The notes beneath the pieces were generated by a model that did not search any database, had not been told where the DNA came from, and saw only the letters and a program-made list of their open reading frames with translations. Both the position numbers and the translations under genes were made by a program. From positions 496,001 through 560,000 of the forward strand of contig JAXRKN010000039.1 in NCBI GenBank assembly GCA_038502055.1: 64,000 nt of DNA, written 5' to 3'. Numbering within the stretch: the first letter of the stretch is position 1; the number at the start of each line of letters is the position of its first letter. Source of the DNA: Tanytarsus gracilentus. Its lineage: Eukaryota; Arthropoda; Insecta; Diptera; Chironomidae. Below are positions 1 through 14,000 of this stretch, piece after piece.

Positions 1-93
1 AAAATTGCTTCCGTGCATGATCTGAGTGTATTTTGTACATATTTTTTGTGGGTTGGAATTTATTTCAGGAAATCAATTTTCTCTAATTTTCAG

Positions 94-532
94 TTAAATC
101 AGAAGAAATTTCATTCGAATGCGAATCTAAGGAGTGTCGCGACAGGCTCGTGGGGTTGCGGAAGTCAGGCGGGTGATGCTCAATTTAAGGTCATAATTCA
201 ATGGTTGGCTGCAAGCGTTGCCAACGTGCCAATTTTGATTTATTACACATGCTCCAATGAAAGTTTGAGCAAATTAGATACAGTCGCAAGGGTTCTGCAT
301 GGTGAGCATGATAAATTTTGAGTTTTAAATCAGATCCGTTAAGTTTTATCTAAATATTATTTTAACTTTTGTTTCATTTCCAGACCGGAAATGGACAGTG
401 GGTGAGCTCCTCCGACACACTCTTTTCTATGCCAAAGATATTCTCAACAACTCTTCGACCGGCGATAAGCATTTTTGCTACTTTGAAAAACTCATCGGAC
501 TGGAAAAAGCAATTGGCGATGAACGGAAGTGA
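94..532 (+). CDS. Parg: Poly(ADP-ribose) glycohydrolase, C-terminal two exons (partial)
   Basis: This is the 3' end of a PARG gene; the enzyme removes poly(ADP-ribose) chains from proteins. The first exon ends at 301 and carries VATGSWGCG, which matches the ATGNWGCG segment of the PARG catalytic domain, followed by a helix like the family's LIQxLAA segment. The intron is 302-383 (gtgagc...ttccag). The last exon is 384-532: after an in-phase join it reads DRKWTVGELLR, the counterpart of the family's ERKLTVGDVY segment, and stops with TGA at 530-532. The acceptor of the first exon is uncertain. A cag ending at 93, after a good pyrimidine tract, is preferred; another cag ends at 68 in a different phase. 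The GGG-QEE catalytic signature must lie upstream, outside the window. Two family-typical residues after WGCG (FGG) read SQAG here. Confidence 0.88.
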
Positions 533-720
533 AACGAAAATGAGAAATATCAAATGTATCCATTTTGACTTAAAGACAACTTTGAATTTTTATTCTCGTC
601 CATTATTAAAGAATTTTTTATTGACATGAGAGATGATGAGACCATTATTATTGTCTTCCGATTCAATGAAAATGAGAAAGGAATTTTTTAGCATTGGAAT
701 AAAAAGATGAAAAACTGCTT
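533..720 (+). other. PARG 3' UTR and poly(A) signal
   Basis: Non-coding tail after the PARG stop. A canonical AATAAA lies at 698-703, about 170 bases past the stop, and a T-rich run follows near 739-750. The cleavage site cannot be fixed from the sequence. Confidence 0.5.
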
Positions 721-1295
721 AGAGAAATGTTTGTGGTTTCTTTTTTTTTCAGGATAAATTTTATTACTAATAGCGTTCCTCATAAAAATAATTTTACAAT
801 GTGGTGCTTTAAAAATAAAATCTAGAAGTAAACTTATAAATTTTATATGTTTACAGTGTAACGTATCTAGTTTTTTTGAAATCATTAACCTTTCTACGGC
901 CGTATACGGGAGAAAAAAATCCAAAGCATAAAATTGTCGGATTGTCATTTTAAACACTTGTTTCTTTCATTTAAATGCTGTTTAAAAATAAATAGTTATT
1001 TTAATTAAAATTAGTGCACAATTTGTGCACCGAAATCATATTGCGGTGCACCGTTAATCCCTCCTTATTTCAATATTAACATCAAGCGCTTTCAGCATAG
1101 ACTTCAATTCCATGTTTTCTTCTTTCATCTGAACCGGTTCAAAATTCCATACATACAACTTGATTTTATGTAGTGCAACAGAGGGAACAAAAAAATATTT
1201 TCCCCGAATTCTCTCTCTCGCTCGCTCGCTCACATATCTCATTCTCGAAAAGACTTTTGTTCGAACCACACTTGTGAATGCAAAAAAATATTTCA
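721..1295. other. Intergenic spacer between PARG and the presumed winged eye leader
   Basis: AT-rich spacer with no supported gene. Two short open frames on the minus strand (688-957, 1054-1296) have no family resemblance. A CT/GCTC-repeat patch (ctctctctcgctcgctcgctc, 1210-1230) just before the leader-like segment could be promoter-proximal GAGA-type sequence, as is common at fly promoters. That is inference only. Confidence 0.35.
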
Positions 1296-1299
1296 AAGC

Positions 1300-2030
1300 G
1301 AAAAATTGGGATTAAAGTTGAAAAAACGCTCAAAAACTTTGTCAGTGATAAAATCTAAACTTTATAAAGGATTGAAAGTGTCATAATGAAATAAAATCTA
1401 AAGGTTTTGTGAATAAAGTTCTGTAAAATTTGAAAAATTCAAGACGCAATTTGTGAAGTGATAAATTTTAATAAAGTTAAAAAATCAATTTCAAATTTTA
1501 ATTCTACTGTAAAAGAATAAAAATTTGAGAAAGATTTCCATATGATTAAAATATTATTCGAAAGCATTGAATATACAAAAATTAATCGAAAAAGAAAAGA
1601 GGAAATCATTAATCACCTCCCGGCATAAAATTAAACTTTATATTAAAACTTTTGTGCGTAGAAGAGTGAATTTCTTCTTCTTTTGGAGGATAAAATTTTA
1701 CTTAAATTTTTATCACTCAGTAACCAAATAAGAAAAAAAATTGATAACGCGTTATAACGAGAGGATTAAAAGTGAAAATTACTTGAGTCATAAAAATTTG
1801 TGTTGCCAAAAGATAAAAAAAAGAAATTTATTAAATAGTTAAAACAAATTAAGATTCTGAACATAGCAATACTATTGAAGTTTTAAACAAAAAAATCATA
1901 AATGAAACTAGTGAAGTGAAAAAAATAAAATATTTTTGGATTAAAAAGTTAAAAGTTCATCAAAATTCATACAAATTTAACGGATTCTAAAAATTTACAA
2001 ACACCTTAACTAGGATTTAATAAAATAAAG
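1300..2030 (+). other. Candidate distal non-coding 5' UTR exon (leader A) of winged eye
   Basis: The segment has the composition of insect 5' leaders: many short gtgaa/aagtg words, A-rich, stops in every frame. It ends in the donor-like string ataaag|gtaatt at 2030/2031. It lies downstream of the CT/GCTC patch and on the same strand as winged eye, whose start codon sits in an exon whose 5' part is non-coding, so at least one upstream leader exon must exist. Nothing in the sequence proves that this is it; it could also be unspliced intergenic DNA. Confidence 0.27.
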
Positions 2031-5000
2031 GTAATTTAAAAATTTTTTACTTTTCAGTCTTTTACGCACTTCGAAAAAAAATCCGAAAAGAGAAAAAAAG
2101 AAGAAAAATTCATTTTGCCGTCGCTAAATTGACTACGTTGAAAAATTAGCTTCGAAAAAAATGCATTACGGATCGAAATCCAAATGTGGAAATTTTTAAT
2201 TATTTAATCGGACACATTTATGAGTTGTGTGAATGTTGGTGAGCCTTTTGTGAGGATTTTTAGCTTGTTTATTTTGGGGAGTGAAATTTTGTGGTTGATT
2301 TAAAGCTGCATGAAAATTTAATAAATGTTTGTTGTTGTATTCGGAGGAAATTTATTTTATGTTGGTTTATTTGGGAGAATGAATTAAATCTAGAAAATAT
2401 TTTAAAAATTATGAATTCAATTTCAGATTCTTTTTAGATATATCTGTTCAAGGTTAAATTTTATTGCGTTTTACACATTATCTCTCAGCGATGCATGAAC
2501 TCATACACTTCAAATATTCTCATAAGAAAATTTCGATCAGCTGATTCCACAGCATAGTTTATAAAACTTTTCTGTCCACTGACATTCACTCAAAAAAATA
2601 TAATTAACCTAATGGCACCACGAAACAGATTTAATCAGGGAGAAAAAAATGATAGCACGTAAAAATGTTGAAATCATGGCCATTAGTTAAATTATTTCTT
2701 TTATACGAATTACAAGTGTAATTTTTTGGAAGTGCAGCTTCGAGTGATTGAATCAAATCAAGAATTTTCACGCAGAATGAAATTTAGGAAGGGTTGCGAT
2801 ATTCAAGTGTTTAGTAAATAGGACAATAAATTGAGAGTACATATGTATAGAAATCAGTGAATGACTGAGCAAAAGAGGAAATATTAAAGCTGTAGGGAAA
2901 GAAATCTTTAATATTAAAATTATTTTTTTAAAGTTTCAATCCCTTGCTTTTGCACTGATAAATTAAACTTAATTCATCAATATTTGATATATTTTAAATT
3001 TTTTTCTTTCCCAACAAGGAAGAAGAAGAATTTATGCTTCCATTTGAGACTATTCTGGCTGTTCAATTTTTATAATAAAATTTCTCCAATCCCCCCAAAA
3101 ATTCTGACACATTTTCCTTTAATTGTTATCTATCTCTAAAAGAGAATTTCAATTGTCATGAGTAGATTTTTTACTGTTGCGGTTTTTTGATCGTACCGAC
3201 AATGTTCTTTTTTGATTTCCTTTCAAGGGGTGGACAAATTTTAAAAATTAATTCGAAAAACTCTCAAAATATTTTTTCAATTCAACTTTGAAATTGTGTG
3301 AGTGTTCTTTCCTTGGCATCTACCAGCATATGCATTCCGATGATAAAAAATATCTTTCTCTCTCAATATAATTGAATTTTCGGCAAATTTTAAAGCAAAT
3401 TGAGGATTGATTTCCCTCTTAATTGACAGACATTCATTTGTACACGAAAATGTGCATACACACACACACAAAAATATTTTTCGGTACTCCTGAGAGTCGA
3501 ATGAAAGAGGAAATGAGACTCACTGAGATCGATAACGTCGTAATGTGAAAAGTTTTAAATGAAATATTTATATGCACATTCAGTTATATCAGCGCTGTGG
3601 CGGCGGCACAGAGCACACGAAAAGTCATCGACATAATTTTAAGTTTTTCGATATGGAAGAAGCTCTTTCAGCTTTTGGAATGAAATTTTTCTTTTAATGA
3701 GACTAACATGAAGTCAGTTAAACATTTTAGTGTCTCGTTCGAAATAATTTTTCAACAAAATTTTATCTAACTTCAGCTCACTTTTATCCCTTAAAAACTT
3801 TTTCGTCGCTTCACTTTTTTTTCACGAAAACTGAAAAGTAATATTATCGGAATATGATGAAGTGAGTTGGGTAGAAAGGAGAGAGAAAAGTTTGTTCCAA
3901 ATCACCGCTCCTCGTGCTGGGTACACAAAACTCTTAAGGAGCATCAACGAAAAAAAGTTTCTCGACAAATTTCTGAGTGACATTTTACGAAGAGACTTTA
4001 AGAACTTTTTTCTCTTTTTATTCTACACAGTTTGATGCATTTTGAAATTAAATTCCTTCTTCAACGCCGTGATATTATTTACAAAGATGTCATTATTTAA
4101 GTAAGGATGAACATTTTCTAGGGTTTGCTGTATAGCCTCCGGAAGTTTCGGAGAGAGGGAAAAAGTTTCTTTGACTACGTGCATGTCCCACTGGATATTT
4201 TGTAAAGATTGGCTTCATTTTTTCTTTAACATTAAAAATTTTCTAACGCCACTTCCGCTTTATTCAGTTTCTGAAATATTGTAAAAGAAAAAGAAGTCTA
4301 AAATTAATAAATGGCAAAAAGTGTGCTTCTTTTTCCTCCACCTCACTTCTTCTCTCTTGGTCAGATGGTGGAATTTTTCATCATCATCCCATTCGATGTA
4401 GCATGTCTGATCTGATCCTCACTCCAACTGCTGCTACTCTCGGCCACTTTATGTGTAAGCCATAGTAATAATGCTGAAACCTGTTTGCCTCGCAGTATGC
4501 AGCAGCTTTTGAAAGAAAAATATGTCTTGAACTTAAATACTTGATTTTGGATAAGTTTTTTTTATAGCTTTTTCTCTCTCTCTCGCTTACATCGCGAAAT
4601 TCAGCGCTCTCGTGTCAGAAGAGACCTTTTGGCTAACATACATTCACGCGACTTTACTTTGCGAAGATGTGCATGCCTACAAACACACTCATAGCGGACA
4701 TTCTGTATGTAGATATATTGGAGCGAATATATTATTAAAGTTTTTTTCCTTCTTTTTATTTTTTCACATTCACAGTAAAAAAAGGCAATAAAGGCCAAAA
4801 AGCAAAAAAAAAGATAACAATGAGTCGCATTTTCATGCCATTAAAACGAGTTTTTCTTTTCAAGGGAACTTGTTTGAGAGGATGGTCACAAAAATGTTTA
4901 AAATCAATTTAAAAATTTTAAATTTTTATTTTAATAAAAAAATTATTTTAAACTTTTTTAAATTTCATCAAACTCATCACACTTTTTTTTCGCTATTTTA

Positions 5001-8000
5001 TGCAATTTCTCATCTTAAAGTCTTTTCAATTCTCGGGAGTTAAATATATTTTTTTGAATTCGCTAAAAGAAGAATGAATTTGGTTTTACATAAAATGCAA
5101 CCGTACAATTTATTTGCTTTAAATGCATTAAAAGTCTTCTTCTCGTACATAAAAGAAAATTCCATGGAATTATCAACGGTGTTCAACGACAAGTTGTTCG
5201 TTTAGATGTGTTGCAGAAAATTCTTGTTTGAATATTTTTTGAAATCAATTTCAAACTTAAAACGTTGCTAATTTTTTGATTTTTGTAAAAGTTCAATCAA
5301 TTAATTTCTATTTTATATTCCCACACATTCATATCTCATCAATTCAAAGCTGAGATTTTTTTAATGAGATTATTTTCTATTAATATCGAGATTTTTATGG
5401 GAATTTGATATTTATTATCCATATTAATTGCTTTTATGGCTCAACATTTGCATAAATTAGTAATTAACTGCAATCCCCGCTTTTTCAAATCTCACAACTA
5501 GAACATTAATCACGAGAGTAATCAGTGAAGTTTTGTGAAAGTTCATGATTGACAGTAGAAATTAAGGATTTGATTAAATTATTAAAGTAATTAAAAATGT
5601 TTTAATATTTTTTTGAACCCCAAATAAAATAGCAGCGATTGTACTCTCAAGTATTTGTTCTTTTATCTTCTTATTTTTCTCATATGTTGTTGACTCACTC
5701 CACGAACATTCTAACTCTCTCTTTCTCTAATCCTCCCTCATTCCTTTTCGCATCGCTTATTTCTCATATTATGTGTGTGGGAGGAATCTAGTGGGTGGAC
5801 ATCCGGTTGTTTCCTTGAGACATTCACCGAACGCTGAGTTCAAAGACTTTTCTCTCTTCGTTTCGCATGGAAGAAAAACCCCTCGAATGTTTTCCCTCTC
5901 ACCGAAAATAAAAAAAGTTCTCTCGGTGTGAGAAGAATGAATTGTGTGTGTGTGTATACTGTGGGTGGAGGTGAGGATAAAAGAGTCGATGGTGGGAGAA
6001 AAAGGAAAAATGATGAGCGGTGGAATGAAAAAGTTTTTTCTTACACGGCAGAAATAAAAGTTCAATGCTAGCAAGTTAAATCGGTGAATTCATAAATTTT
6101 AAATTTGAATTGTGCGTATCCTAAACTTAAAGCTGAGAAATTTCATTCATAAAATTTTTTATGTTCAATAAAACCTTAAAAAATCGATAACTTGCTTACA
6201 TTGACTAACAACACAGAGGAAATTCCATAAATGCGAAAAATTCGTGTGGAAAATCAGCTGTTGCATATTTAATCGATTTCCGAACGTTAACTTACAAAAG
6301 TTGTCGTGCTTTGTGTGTGTTTGATTATGAAGATTTTTCTGCTGCTGTTATAGCCTGAGCGTGTTATTACACGAACAAGAAAAGAAGAAGAAGAAAACAA
6401 TTTATCAGGATATAAATGACACGCTTGATTTAATTGTGAGATTTGCCGAATTATTTTCCATGAAAGCTAAAAATTTATAAAACTTAGAAATATTTTTTGA
6501 CGTCTGTTCTGTTATCGAAGAAATGTGTAATTGCTTGTCCATTTTCAGTCCTCAAATTGATAATAAAAATGAGACATTTTTCCCACTTTCACATTTGTAT
6601 CTTTTTCCCCCTCGATGATATCGAAATAAAATTAAGAGATGAACACAAAAATCTCCAATTTGTTATATTTTCACCTCATCCAATGTCGCTTACTTCTCAA
6701 AATGTTTTGTAACTATGGTGCGATTGATGTCAAAAAAGGAAGCTCGCAAATAAATAAAAATATCTGAAAATGTTAGCTAGGGTAAATCATCTAAAAATGT
6801 TTTGTTATTTCGAGAAATGAATATGAAGCCATTCAAGAAGCTTTCAAGTGACAAAAATACGATTTTCAAGGAAACTGTCGCAATTTTAAATACGAAAAAA
6901 TATTTTTTATTAAAGATATTGAAATTGTGGAAATAAAATGTTAATCTTTGCAGGAGAAAATTGTCGCAAGTGCTTTCAAATTTTTATTATCATAATCTTG
7001 ATCCCTCAAATTGCACCAGAATATTATTCTGATTAATTTCTTCGACTATGCTCATCATCTGCGTTCCTGTTGTTATGGAATTATTAATGAGATTTAATCA
7101 TTCAACAAGAAAGATTTTTTGCTATGTCAGCAACAAACGTCGGGAGTGGTTGCGCGTGTGTTTGCGTTTACGATTTTTTAGGGTAAATATTTTGGTAGTT
7201 TTTCATTACTGCACGATTTAAGGAGAGAAAGAAAAATTGGATTAATTATTTCCAATTATATTTTCATTAAAAATGGAATTCAAGTGATAACAAACGAAAA
7301 AATGAAGAAATAAATTTTATAAATTCAAATATTAAAAAAAATTTTAAAAAAAATTAGAGATGTGATACTTTTCAAGTGCTTCAAACACTTTCTTGCTATA
7401 AGAGTAAATCACAATTACTGCCCGAAGAAAATCATCATCAAATCGAAATGAAGTTAATTAATAATCTGAGTGCAGATCGAAAATTTTTGGGATTTATTTT
7501 TCTCGTATTAATAATTTTCCCTTGTGATAATTACAGAATTACCTCACGAGTAATAAATAGGGAGCGACGATGATATCAGAAAATTAATAATAAATACAAG
7601 TTACTTTTATGAAGGATTTATTATTTATTGGATTTTAATTAAAAGATTAATTAACGATAATTTAAAAAAAAGTAAAACTACTTCACAAAATTCACCTCAA
7701 AAACTTTATTCCACAAAAAAAATGTCGAGTCATTTTTGAGTGATTTTAATCTGAAGCCAAGAACTCATAATTCATTTCCAATCAACAGGAAAAATAATTA
7801 TTTCAAGTTCATCAGCCGAATTTAATTTTTACCGTCGCCTTTTCTTCACTCGACTCGACTCACATCTTGTTGACGTTTTTACTGAGTATCAAATTAAATT
7901 AATTAAATTCAAGGAGTTGAAAAACGAATTTGTTGTCCATTAATAATTTTTTGGTGTTACAATATCATAAATCTATCGAGACTTGGTAGGTGGTGATGGT

Positions 8001-11000
8001 TCATTGATTGCAATGATTTTTTTTAAAATGAATTTAATTCTTAATGACCCAAACAATAAGTTCATTTTCTCTCCTCTTCATCTTTCAATTAATTTTGCCA
8101 ATTATTTCATTTAAAATTTTTTCACTCCTCAAGAAGCTGCCAAAAAATTCATTTTGCACTTGAGAAATTTTGCGAGTGCCACAAAATAATTCCAGTCGAA
8201 TGCGTCTTACATTTTCTTTTGAATGTTTATACATCATCGAGTCGTTAAGTCGAAGGCACACTCACTCCACCCTGCGAGCGAATATATATTTTTCAGTTTT
8301 AGAAGGCAAATAACTGTAAAAAAAACTTTCAGCATTTCGTTATCGGAGTAAAATAGAATAGAGCTCAAATACACATTTGAAATGGCACACAAACACATTC
8401 ACAGCGGCCGCCGCCGACGAAAATTCTTCTTTTCTTCGCATATATGAGAATTCATAACCTAAGACAATAGGAATTAAATTACAAATAAAAAATAATAATT
8501 AAAACACAGTTCTAAGGGACTTTTTGAATTCTATGGTTAATTATAATTTCTTATTATAATAATTTTTGTTCCTCCCACGTGCCAAAAAAGTGAGTACGAC
8601 TCTTTTATAACCTACGTGTTTAGAGTCGAGCAGAAAAAAATATTATTTATATGCCAGGCCAGTACCTTGTTGATGTCAGAAAAAAGTTTTATCATTTAAA
8701 AACTTATTTTAGAGAAATTAACAATGCCATTCGAGGTCAGAGATTAGAAAGCAAATGGCAACATTTTAATTTTAGAGTTTGAAGAACGCGCATGATATTT
8801 TTAATCATAATCACCAACAAACTAACCCCACTTGTGTTTTTTTTGTGATTTATTAATTAAGATATGAAAGCCATGTGACATTCATTCATCTATAAAAACT
8901 GACACATTTCCCTCCGCTCTTTCGTACAACACACAATAATTTCTTATCTCTCTTTACATATTTTCTAAATTTTTGTGCGTCGGCAACCAAGCGAGCACAC
9001 GAGAGACAGAGAGAGAATAGACAATCAACAGTAGCAAAAAACGCATTTTGAAAACAGAAGGCGAGAAGAATTCATTAGCTTCGATTTTTCGATGTTGTTT
9101 TGGATCATTCGAGGAGAAAAGAAATAAAAAAATAGTGAAAATAATTGGAGGGCGAAAAATGTTGCTAGGCGAGAGTGAGAAAGAGAGTTGAGTTGATGCC
9201 ACTCGAGCGATAGAGCTATCGAAGCATATTTCAAGCATCATTCATCATTTCACAAACCGGCAGAGTGAAATGTAATACATTCAAATTTTTATGTTATTTT
9301 ATTATTTCCTAAATTGCTTTAAAAGAGTGAAGTCTACTCGGTGCTTGGTGTAGAGTGGAATAAAATTTTTGCTAAGAGAGAAAATCTTGATTAATAAACA
9401 GAAATGTGAGGGGTCAACACTAGCACTTCATGCTGTGATGTGCGAAATTTGGTACTGTTTGGAGGCAGCATTTTGAATAATGGTAAACTGTGAACTCGAA
9501 ACTCTTTTAGATTATTAACAAGTTTTTTAAAAATTGTGTACTGTTTAGTTTAATTTTTTCAATACATGGTTATTGCTTAAAGCAATGATTATCATAAATT
9601 TTAATGATTTAATTGCATCGTCAATTTTTATAATAACCTCTTGTTAAATACATTCAATATTAAGATTCTCATTTCAGAATCGAAACCAACCACATAAACC
9701 ACAAATAGTAAATTTAACCCCTTTTTCTTCGACGATATGACTTACGGCACGAGCTCATTCTTTGCATTGTTCTTGGAAGTTTCCCTCTTAATATGCTTGA
9801 CCAGTTTCTTCCCCTCTCACATTTTTATTCATTCCTCAAAATCAAACTCAGGAAGGAAGAAGAAGTTTTAAAAATTTTGCAAACTGACTCATTGTATTGA
9901 CTTCGATGTTAGTGAAAAAAATCGAGTGTGTGACAAGGCAGAAATCAAAAAAGTCATTGAAATAAAAATTCTTCGAAAGATGAAATAATTTTATTCAATT
10001 ATGTAACTCAGGAATCATCATCAATGTCCAACAACGAATATCAATATCGTAGGAAATCACAAACTTCCTTTTTAGTGATCCTTCATCTGAAATAAATTGC
10101 AGATAGTGAGAATTTTAAAATTAAATAAATAAAATCTTTTTTGCCTCTGAAATTTTGTTAAAACTAACAGAAATTTATAAAAAAAATTCTTTCAGTGTAT
10201 TTAAATAAATTTTCCGTCTTCTTCCTTTTGCCAAATTTTCCCTCACTTGATGTGCCCTCTTGAGACTTTCTACAGGAAATTGATAGTTTTTCTCTCCCTC
10301 GTATCTGTAAGTTGCTCTGTAAACCTTTCATACGAAGTTAAAAGATAAAAACCAAACTTGATTTCATCCGAAAGCAAATAAATTTATTTAAAAGATTTTT
10401 CCTTGGACAAATAAAACTTTTCCACCTTGTTAAAGAATTTTCCAATAAAATTTTCTTGTTTACAACTGGCACAACTTAATTGAGATTGAAGTTAATGATA
10501 AAATATGGCTAGAATTTCTTAAAGCCATAAAATAAATCACCATTTTATTTTATTTTCTGGGAATTTAAAAATTTCTCTCTAATTTTTGTAAAATAAATTT
10601 GCATATTTGACTAATCAAAGGGTTTTCACTAATCCTTATAAACTTTCTCTTCTGGACATTTGAGTTAAATATTTTACAAATTAAAAAAGTTTCCTGTTGC
10701 GGTAACCAACAGAGAAAATCCCTCAAATGTCCTATGTTGGTGGAAAAAAGAGAAATTTCACTGTTTGATGTCCAGTGTAAATTTTTAGGTGAGGAAGATC
10801 GATGAGGATTTAACGAGTTGAATGAGCATGGAAGTTAAATCTGTTTAATCAAGTGAAGATTCGAGTCAGGTCGTATTCGGTAATTTGAGGAGCAGGAAAA
10901 TTATTTTAGACCTTTTTCACGGAAATTTCTTTATTTGATCCATTGAACATTGAAAAAAATTAATTCGCCTCAGGGCTTGCACAGGAAATCTCCGTCATTC

Positions 11001-14000
11001 AAATTTCAAAAATTTTGAACCTAAAACAAATCATATGTGCCCGAGGCAGAACACTCTCCTTTGAAAGATAAAAGGAAAATTAAATTTCCTAAAAAATTTA
11101 CTCATTAAAAAAGTTTCACACAAATTGTTGAAATATATAATTATTCCTGTAACAAGTTTCCTCCCCTATTTGTAATTAATTCATTTAATCAAGCGCATTT
11201 CCGAAAAAAAAACTTGTCGAGTTAACTTTTTATCGATGATTTCTTATCAAATTCGGCTCCACAAGTCCGACGATGTTTTTTTGTTTTTGCTAACGAGTAA
11301 AAAAATAAAAATAAAACCTTTTTGTGTTTACAATCAATCACAAAAGTGACTCGCCTTGTGATATTTGTTTCCTTCTTATTTTTCTTCCCTTTCCATGCGC
11401 TCATGGGAACAATTCAGATGCGACTTTTAATTATTATTAGACTGAAGTCGACTTTTATTATTAAGTTGAGAAATTTGATATAAAACGCAATTAAAAATTT
11501 CAGTCGTATAAAGGCTAGCAAGGGTCTTTTGTTATTGAAGGGTTCATGGCAAGCAACCTGATACCTTAATTTTAGTTTAAAGTTGATGATTGGAGTTTTC
11601 ATCAGAAAAAGTCGAACACATAAATTTTGTTGAAAAATATTATTTATCAACACATATAAGTGACTCTGACTATCTGAAGAGGACTCTCGGGAAAGCTAAG
11701 ACACTGCTGATGTTCATTGCTTAGATTTATTGCGTCATCGATTTTATTTTTTGAGGGGAGATCAACTGCGGTTTCCATTAAAATTTCTAATTTATTACAA
11801 ATATTTGTTGTTGTAGACAATATATGCAATGAATTTATGATTATTGAATATTAATGGGTGCCATCCGCGAAAGGAAGTAAGAAGACGTAAAAGGAGAAAA
11901 ATCGATAACATTTCTGTTGACCAACTCAGCTATTGAATGAATTTTACAAACTTATTTTTCTCACATAATTTCAAAACATATAAAAAATTGCAGAGTTGCA
12001 AAGAAATTGAGGAAGCAGAAATTATAGGTTTGTACAATCTCGGGAACTTCATTCATCATTTCAAAAAAAATGATCCTTTTGAACTGCACATGGCATGGCT
12101 TTATGAAGAGAGAGACGCGAGTATATTTATAGAATCGTTATCAGCAATTTTTCTACCTCCGCAGACTGCGCGAAAAAAAAACAAAAAAGAAGCTGCAAAG
12201 CATAATTTTTTTCCTCCTCTCATCTCCGCTGTGCGATGGCAATTTTTATTTCCATTTCTCGACTTTACTCTCCACACATGTGTGTGCCTCTCTTCTTTTA
12301 TGATTTTTATTGTGGCCATGACCATTTATATAAACGACTGATGTTGCTATAATTTCATTTCGGAAAAACATAAAAATGAAATTTATGCAGATTGAAAGGA
12401 ATAAGCGCAAAATAAGTATGTGGGATTGCTGAAGTTAGTTTCAAATTTTTCTGATTTAAAAACAAACTGTTTTAAGTAAAGCCAATGGGTATTTGAAAAA
12501 TCCTTAACGAGATTTTAATAAAAAATGTACAAAATTTCCAGTTAAACTGTGCACAATCGAATGAAAGGGAAACAGAAGTGATTAATTGTCGTCCTTCCTC
12601 ACTTCAGGGAAATTTTACTCATTTTTAAACTTTAAAAAATGAAAGACGGAAAATCCAAAAAATCGAATTAAATCGATATACAAATTTAAATGAATTGTAA
12701 CATGTTAAGCCACAACAGTTCTATGCTTTTATTTTCTAATTAATTTTACCTTTATTCTCTCTCTCTCTCTGAATGAATAACATTTTCTTCCTTCTCTACC
12801 TCGGCCCTCCTTCCTCTCTTCCTCTTTTTTATCATTCATCTACCCTTTTTTCTCCTCCTCTAACAGCTTCACTGGCACATTTCATTTGGGTATTAAAATT
12901 GTTTGTTAGTGTGCATAAAAGAAATGAACATACAAATCCACTCGGATGGTCTCACACCGTACCTTTAATTTAGAAATGAATGAGAGAATGGCTTGTGGAT
13001 GGAGGTTAAGATGAGTAAAAAGAAGAAGTGAGCCGGTTTTAGCAGAAGTTATGAGTCAAAGAATTTTCTTATGGGGCTGTAATGAACTGCTAGAGTTGAT
13101 TTAGCTGTTTTTTAGTCAAATCCTCAAAGTCTTGTAGCATTAAAAATTCTCCTGAAATCCATAAGTCTGTCTTGAGTGGGCACTAAGGCATGAAAAGCAC
13201 TAAAAACCCACCCACACACATCTTCCACAATTCACTTTCATACTCGGGCATTTTACGAGCGTGCAAAAAAACTTCAGCAACAAACATTAAAATTTATGTG
13301 AAATAGAAAAAGTTTGAAATTTTTTTCTCTCTACTTTTCATGCATACACAACTATACACTATATAATGGGGAAATGGATATGGAATTCATTCTATCTTCC
13401 ATTCGATGCCATTCAATTGTGCAATTTGAAGCAATTTTCTTGTCAATATCAAAATCATTTCGGAATAGTTTTGGCAGCACTTGAGAGCACTTGGAAGGGT
13501 TTGAACCATCTGTGCGGTAATAAATTTGCAAATTACGCAATAAGCTCAATTACTGTTTATTTTTAAAAACAAATCCAACTTTCTCTCGCGTAGTTTTAGA
13601 GTTTTAGAATCACCAAAAAAATTTGAAGTTTATTCGTGTGAACAATAAATAAAAAATATGACTCAGTGTTAGTGACTAACATAGAGAAAAAATGTTCTTA
13701 CCATTTACTTTTTTGCCGACGGCATGTTCGAGCAAGAAAATTTAATTTCACACTCAGTTTTCGAATTGATTCAATTTCAAATTGAATGTGACATTTATTT
13801 ACTGCAAAAAAGGATTAATTTGGGCATTAAAAGTTTTAGGGATGCAATTACTATGTAGACATTATTTATCTCGAAACTATTCTACCTAAAACTTCTTCCA
13901 TACACATTTCTCAATCAAACCATAAATTTTACCTCAAACGCAAATAAGCAACGAGAAAGAAAAAACTTCACCGGTTCTCTCGAATATTTTGACAACAAAC

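Noticed and set aside
1255..1275. gttcgaacc as a tRNA T-loop
   Set aside because: The flanking bases do not form a T-arm stem and no anticodon or D-arm is found upstream.
11937..12341. 134-codon frame as a possible gene
   Set aside because: Composition drifts along its length (Lys/Phe-rich, then Pro/Phe-rich); no domain, no conserved motif, and a minus-strand frame overlaps it.
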